Source: Cyanobacteria bacterium Co-bin13 (GTDB lineage: Bacteria; Cyanobacteriota; Cyanobacteriia; Phormidesmidales; Phormidesmidaceae). From it: a stretch of 8,235 nucleotides of DNA. The first letter of the stretch is position 1. Every line of letters starts with the position of its first letter. Positions 5,306-8,235 of this stretch are shown piece by piece. Below the pieces are notes generated by a model. It saw only the letters and a list, made by a program, of their open reading frames with translations. It was not told the origin of the DNA and made no database searches. Location: contig JACVRP010000153.1 in the NCBI GenBank assembly GCA_014534385.1, positions 1 to 8,235 of the forward strand. The letters are read 5' to 3'. The position numbers were made by a program, and so were the translations under genes.

Positions 5306-6490
5306 ATGGACTACGACTACATAGTGGTGGGGCGAGGGCTGACTGGATCAGCGGCGGCAAGACACCTGGCGGCGGCTGGGCTGCAGGTAGCGCTGATGGG
5401 GCCGGAAGAGCCGCGCGATCGCACCCGCCACACAGGGGTCTTTGCCAGTCACTATGATGAGGGCCGCATTACCCGCATTCTCGATCCCAACCCTTATTGG
5501 GCGCGCTTTGCCCAGCGCTCAATTGATCGCTACCGCCCCCTAGAAGAGTTCACCGGTATTTCCTTTTATGGGGAGGTGGGTCACCTGGCGGTAGGACAGG
5601 ATGAGGGAAGCTCTCGGGAGTACCTTAAGGCCCTGCAGCAGGTAGCGGCAGAGCTGGCGGTAGGGGTGGAGATACTTGACCGGAAGGCGCTGCAGACCCA
5701 CTTTCCCGACTTCCAGTTCTATGAGAATGCGGTGGGGCTGTGGCAGCGGCAGCAGGCAGGCTACCTCAGCCCCCGACAGCACGTAAAGGCCCAAGTCTGC
5801 GCCCTGGAGCGGCTGGGCGGCTGTCTGGTCAATCAGGAAGTGCTGTCCGTTAAGCCAGCGGCTGATGGGGTGCAGGTTGAGACTGCGGCAGGGAGCTATA
5901 CAGCCCAAGGTGCGATCTTGGCGACGGGCGGCTTTACCCACGCAAGTAACCTTTTGCCCCAGCGGCTGCAGCTGACGGTAAGAGCCCATACGGTGCTGCT
6001 AGCTGAGGTAGACGGGGCTGACCTGGAGCGGCTGCGGCACATGCCGTCTCTAATTAGCAAGCCCTGCGATGCTCAGGCTCACTTCTACCTGCTGCCGCCT
6101 ATCCGCTACCCCGACGGGCACTGGTACATCAAGATCGGCTGCTCAGATATGTCACCCATCGCAGACGATTTGGAGTCGTTACAGCGGTGGTTTAAGGGGC
6201 CGGGGGAAAGTGCGATCGCAGATCAACTCAAAGCCCTCCTAAGCCGGACTCTGCCCGATGTCCAGTTTCCTTCCTACTGGGTTGATACCTGCGTTACAAC
6301 ACACACGCCCACCGGCTATCCCTACATTGATCGCTTAGGGCAATCCCCCATCGTGACGCTGCTTGGCGGGAACGGCTACGCCGGCAAATCGGCGGACGAG
6401 CTGGGCTGGATCGCCGCTAACCTGCTGCGGCAGGGGCAGTGGACCTATGACCTGGAGGCTGCTCATTTCAAGCTACGCTACGCAGTCTAG
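5306..6490 (+). CDS. FAD-dependent amine oxidase, monomeric sarcosine oxidase-like (DAO family)
   Basis: The 394-residue product opens with the dinucleotide-binding segment YIVVGRGLTGSAAARHL (5-21) of the DAO/GR2 fold, and its length equals that of monomeric sarcosine oxidase (MSOX, about 390). Aligned by eye with Bacillus MSOX, Cys329 (DTCVTTHTP) matches the cysteine that binds FAD covalently. Lys276 (YIKIG) matches the oxygen-activating lysine 265. Arg54 (GRITRI) and Lys361 (GNGYAGKS) match Arg49 and Lys348, which hold the substrate carboxylate. The position of MSOX His269 appears to be Ser280, so specificity may differ. Expected chemistry is oxidation of a secondary or primary amine, probably of an amino-acid-like substrate, releasing H2O2. 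It is cytosolic; no signal peptide is seen. It starts 41 nt after codB and is probably in the same operon. The Shine-Dalgarno is poor (GGGA at 5292-5295), which may mean translational coupling. A ThiO glycine oxidase identity is less likely given the MSOX-like cysteine. Confidence 0.85.
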   Translation: MDYDYIVVGRGLTGSAAARHLAAAGLQVALMGPEEPRDRTRHTGVFASHYDEGRITRILDPNPYWARFAQRSIDRYRPLEEFTGISFYGEVGHLAVGQDEGSSREYLKALQQVAAELAVGVEILDRKALQTHFPDFQFYENAVGLWQRQQAGYLSPRQHVKAQVCALERLGGCLVNQEVLSVKPAADGVQVETAAGSYTAQGAILATGGFTHASNLLPQRLQLTVRAHTVLLAEVDGADLERLRHMPSLISKPCDAQAHFYLLPPIRYPDGHWYIKIGCSDMSPIADDLESLQRWFKGPGESAIADQLKALLSRTLPDVQFPSYWVDTCVTTHTPTGYPYIDRLGQSPIVTLLGGNGYAGKSADELGWIAANLLRQGQWTYDLEAAHFKLRYAV

Positions 6491-6555
6491 CGATAGCCCC
6501 CTTCTCCTAGGCCTAGAATGAGGGTGAGGCCGTGTTTGGTAAGCGGCATCTAACG

Positions 6556-6575
6556 CTATGAAAGCTCTATGAAAG
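6556..6575 (+). repeat. Tandem duplication covering the yidD start codon
   Basis: CTATGAAAG occurs at 6556-6564 and again at 6567-6575, a period of 11 bp. Each copy carries an ATG. The second (6569) starts yidD. The first (6558) is out of frame and reads only ATG AAA GCT CTA TGA, with its stop codon overlapping the yidD ATG as ATGA. This gives a possible four-codon leader peptide. Confidence 0.6.
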
Positions 6576-6793
6576 TCCTGCTGCTGCTGCTAATTCGGGG
6601 GTATCGGTCGCTGATCTCGCCGCTGCTCCCACCTACCTGCCGCTTTCAGCCGACCTGTTCGCAGTATGCTCTGACAGCAGTGGAGCGGTTTGGGCCAGTG
6701 AAGGGCAGCTGGCTCGCTGCCCGGCGAATTTCACGCTGCCATCCCTTCCATCCGGGCGGCTACGACCCCGTGCCGCCCCAGCTGGAGAAATAG
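6569..6793 (+). CDS. yidD: Membrane protein insertion efficiency factor YidD
   Basis: The 74-residue product is a small membrane-associated protein of the YidD family, which assists YidC-dependent insertion of inner-membrane proteins. It shows the family core RGYRSLISPLLPPTCRF-PTCSQYA (10-34) with Cys24 and Cys30, then RCHPFHPGGYDPVP (56-69) with Cys57. The N-terminal LLLLLI segment (4-9), partly encoded by four CTG codons, forms a short amphipathic or membrane-binding helix. The length is typical. Neither rnpA nor yidC, its usual neighbours in many bacteria, is next to it. It lies 78 nt after the oxidase gene on the same strand and may be read through from it or have its own promoter. There is no clear Shine-Dalgarno before ATG 6569, and an out-of-frame ATG 11 nt upstream lies in a duplicated sequence. 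Confidence 0.95.
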   Translation: MKVLLLLLIRGYRSLISPLLPPTCRFQPTCSQYALTAVERFGPVKGSWLAARRISRCHPFHPGGYDPVPPQLEK

Positions 6794-6798
6794 GCCTA

Positions 6799-6834
6799 CA
6801 AAATTGCAGCAGAGGCATCTTGTCTAGGCTGCAA
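6799..6834 (-). terminator. Probable intrinsic terminator of the GMC oxidoreductase gene
   Basis: TTGCAGC (6804-6810) and GCTGCAA (6828-6834) form a perfect 7-bp stem, with AGA 6811-6813/TCT 6822-6824 able to pair inside. On the minus strand the stem is followed by TTTTG (6803 down to 6799). It lies 31 nt past the minus-strand stop at 6865. On the plus strand no T-run follows, so it fits the minus gene better, though the stem may also slow read-through from yidD. Confidence 0.5.
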
Positions 6835-6864
6835 CAACATCAGACACCGGCTTTACGCGTCTAC

Positions 6865-8235
6865 CTATTTGAGGGCGATGCTAGGCGGCGCGATCTTCTG
6901 CCGAATTTGGTCCGCAACGCGGATTGCGATCGCAACAATTGTTAGCGTTGGGTTAGCATAGCCGATTGTTGGAAAGACCGAGCTGCTGGCGACAAAGAGA
7001 TTAGACACCCCATGCACCTTGCAGTTTGCATCCACAACGCCTTGAGTTGGGCTTTCATGCATCCGAGTGGTTCCACTGGAGTGGTGAATGGAGGAAAAAA
7101 CGACGTAGGGTAGACCGTGGTCGCGCTCTATTTTCAGCTGCCCGAGCCCTGCCTGGGAAAATTCTTCCCTAAAAATCTCCTGAGCTTTTTGGATGCTGGC
7201 AAAGTCGAGATCATTCATGCGCCAGTGAAGCTGAGGTTTGCGGCACCCCAAAGCATCTTGCTCGGCAGTTAGCACAATTCGGTTGGCCGGATCAGGGGAC
7301 TGTTCCGTCATATTAATCACCTCAAAGCAGCTAAACGCCTCCACCTTGTTGTCTAGCTTGGACCAGCCTCCCCGGTCAAAGTGGTACGTCTTGCCGACCC
7401 GAGCCGCATAGCCCTGCCGCCATAGAAAATAGAGGAGATCGTCTAGCCCCCCTACCATATTGCCAACATAATCAAGCAGTTTGGGCGGTATCTTACCCTG
7501 CCTCAAAGCTTGTTTGAGGGCCAAAGCTGACTGAACGGCTGAAGACCGGTAACGCTTACCCTTGGGGAGAAGAGTTCGCAACAGGTTGAACTGAGCAGAG
7601 GCAGGGCGGGGATAGAAGGCAGCACAGATGTTCATCAGTTTTTCCTGACGCATCGTCGACTCTGTCAGGGCAGCCTTAGCTGTAATCAGCTTACCGTCGA
7701 CAAAGCGCATGTCATATAAGCTGAGGGCGTTAATCACTCGACGATGCTGGGGTATCAAGAGCCCTGAGCGAACCACGGGATGGTCCATGAGAAACCGACC
7801 GACTAGATCATGGCCATTGCCCAGTCCAGTTTTCTGAACGCTATTGGACAGTAGCAGCAGACGGGCCGTCTCCAATGCCCCTACCGCTAGAATGACGAAC
7901 TTTGCGCTAACCCAAAATTGATTGCCCTCTAAGGTGCCTACCCGAACGTGAGTCACTGTTTGGGCTAAATCGTCAGTCTCTAGCTCCAGAGCGGTTGCAT
8001 AAGTGCAGAGAGTTACATTTTGGGACTGCTCTATTTCCCGACGGTAGTCCTGGAGAAAAGCATCCGCTGGCCCAAACTGAAACATTTGGGTTTTCAATCG
8101 GCTGCTGTTGAAAGGAAACGGCTGGGCTGTTTCATCTCCCCAATCCTCTGGCCGGTAGGTGTAAGGCCCAGATTGGCAGACAGCGTGCGCTTTTTCGTAA
8201 TAGGGATCGAGGTCCTGGCGAGTGATAGGCCAACC
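6865..8235 (-). CDS. GMC-family FAD oxidoreductase, N-terminus beyond the window
   Basis: The minus-strand frame is open from the window edge at 8235 to a TAG at 6867-6865, giving 456 residues. It starts inside the protein at GWPITRQDLDPYYEKA, a segment typical of the FAD domain of GMC enzymes. The TTG at 8097 is internal, not a start. Further on are FVILAVGALETARLLLLSNS with GLGN and VGRFLMDHP, then the C-terminal signature HHSSGTTRMHESP, GVVDANCKVHGVSNLFVASSSVFPT and NPTLT. The catalytic pair is His (codons at 7086-7081, one of two adjacent His) and Asn (6954-6952). The family oxidises alcohols, sugars or sterols using FAD. The substrate cannot be told from this, and the N-terminal GxGxxG and any signal peptide are missing. 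Normal length is about 500-570 residues, so perhaps 60-110 are off the edge. It converges on yidD with a 71-nt gap. Confidence 0.9.
   Translation of the reverse strand, partial: GWPITRQDLDPYYEKAHAVCQSGPYTYRPEDWGDETAQPFPFNSSRLKTQMFQFGPADAFLQDYRREIEQSQNVTLCTYATALELETDDLAQTVTHVRVGTLEGNQFWVSAKFVILAVGALETARLLLLSNSVQKTGLGNGHDLVGRFLMDHPVVRSGLLIPQHRRVINALSLYDMRFVDGKLITAKAALTESTMRQEKLMNICAAFYPRPASAQFNLLRTLLPKGKRYRSSAVQSALALKQALRQGKIPPKLLDYVGNMVGGLDDLLYFLWRQGYAARVGKTYHFDRGGWSKLDNKVEAFSCFEVINMTEQSPDPANRIVLTAEQDALGCRKPQLHWRMNDLDFASIQKAQEIFREEFSQAGLGQLKIERDHGLPYVVFSSIHHSSGTTRMHESPTQGVVDANCKVHGVSNLFVASSSVFPTIGYANPTLTIVAIAIRVADQIRQKIAPPSIALK

Noticed and set aside
5540..5989. Minus-strand open frame opposite the flavin oxidase
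   Set aside because: It is antisense to the MSOX-like gene, with no supporting ribosome site or motif.

Overview
The window is chromosomal DNA from a cyanobacterium of moderately high GC. Three observations support this. Six perfect HIP1 palindromes (GCGATCGC) occur in 8.2 kb. PanC and Cmk are fused in one polypeptide, an arrangement characteristic of cyanobacteria. The window also has a small exported protein of a type I associate with cyanobacteria. A Leptolyngbya/Nodosilinea-like filamentous lineage would fit, but that is a guess from overall feel and not something the sequence proves.

Layout. Bases 1-120 are the 3' end of an rlpA-type gene. Bases 121-663 contain no convincing protein gene but hold much potential RNA secondary structure: two long nested hairpins, a weak and then a strong intrinsic terminator (460-496), and a pair of abutting hairpins just before panC. 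From 664 to 3159 lie panC-cmk (pantoate-beta-alanine ligase fused to cytidylate kinase) and aroE (shikimate dehydrogenase), 18 nt apart and probably co-transcribed. A small secreted protein of unknown function follows (3338-3763).

Bases 3764-3956 are a regulatory region with a perfect CRP-type operator (TGTGA-N6-TCACA) and, 13 bp further on, a second palindrome over the likely -10 region. They precede a probable operon of a CodB-like NCS1 permease (3957-5264) and a flavin amine oxidase of the monomeric sarcosine oxidase type (5306-6490). yidD (6569-6793) follows on the same strand. A GMC-family flavoprotein oxidoreductase converges from the opposite strand (6865-8235); its N-terminus lies beyond the window.

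How the genes work together. panC-cmk and aroE are housekeeping functions (coenzyme A precursor, pyrimidine nucleotides, aromatic amino acids) with no direct metabolic link. The permease and oxidase are the most interesting unit. Their spacing and the CRP-type site suggest a regulated uptake-and-oxidation module for a small nitrogenous compound. The oxidase keeps the covalent-FAD cysteine, the oxygen-activating lysine and the carboxylate-binding residues of sarcosine oxidase but lacks an active-site histidine, so its substrate is open. I did not find a CRISPR array, insertion sequence, tRNA or rRNA. No clearly new defence or mobile system is visible. The best novelty candidates are the structured non-coding region 121-496 and the permease/oxidase pair.
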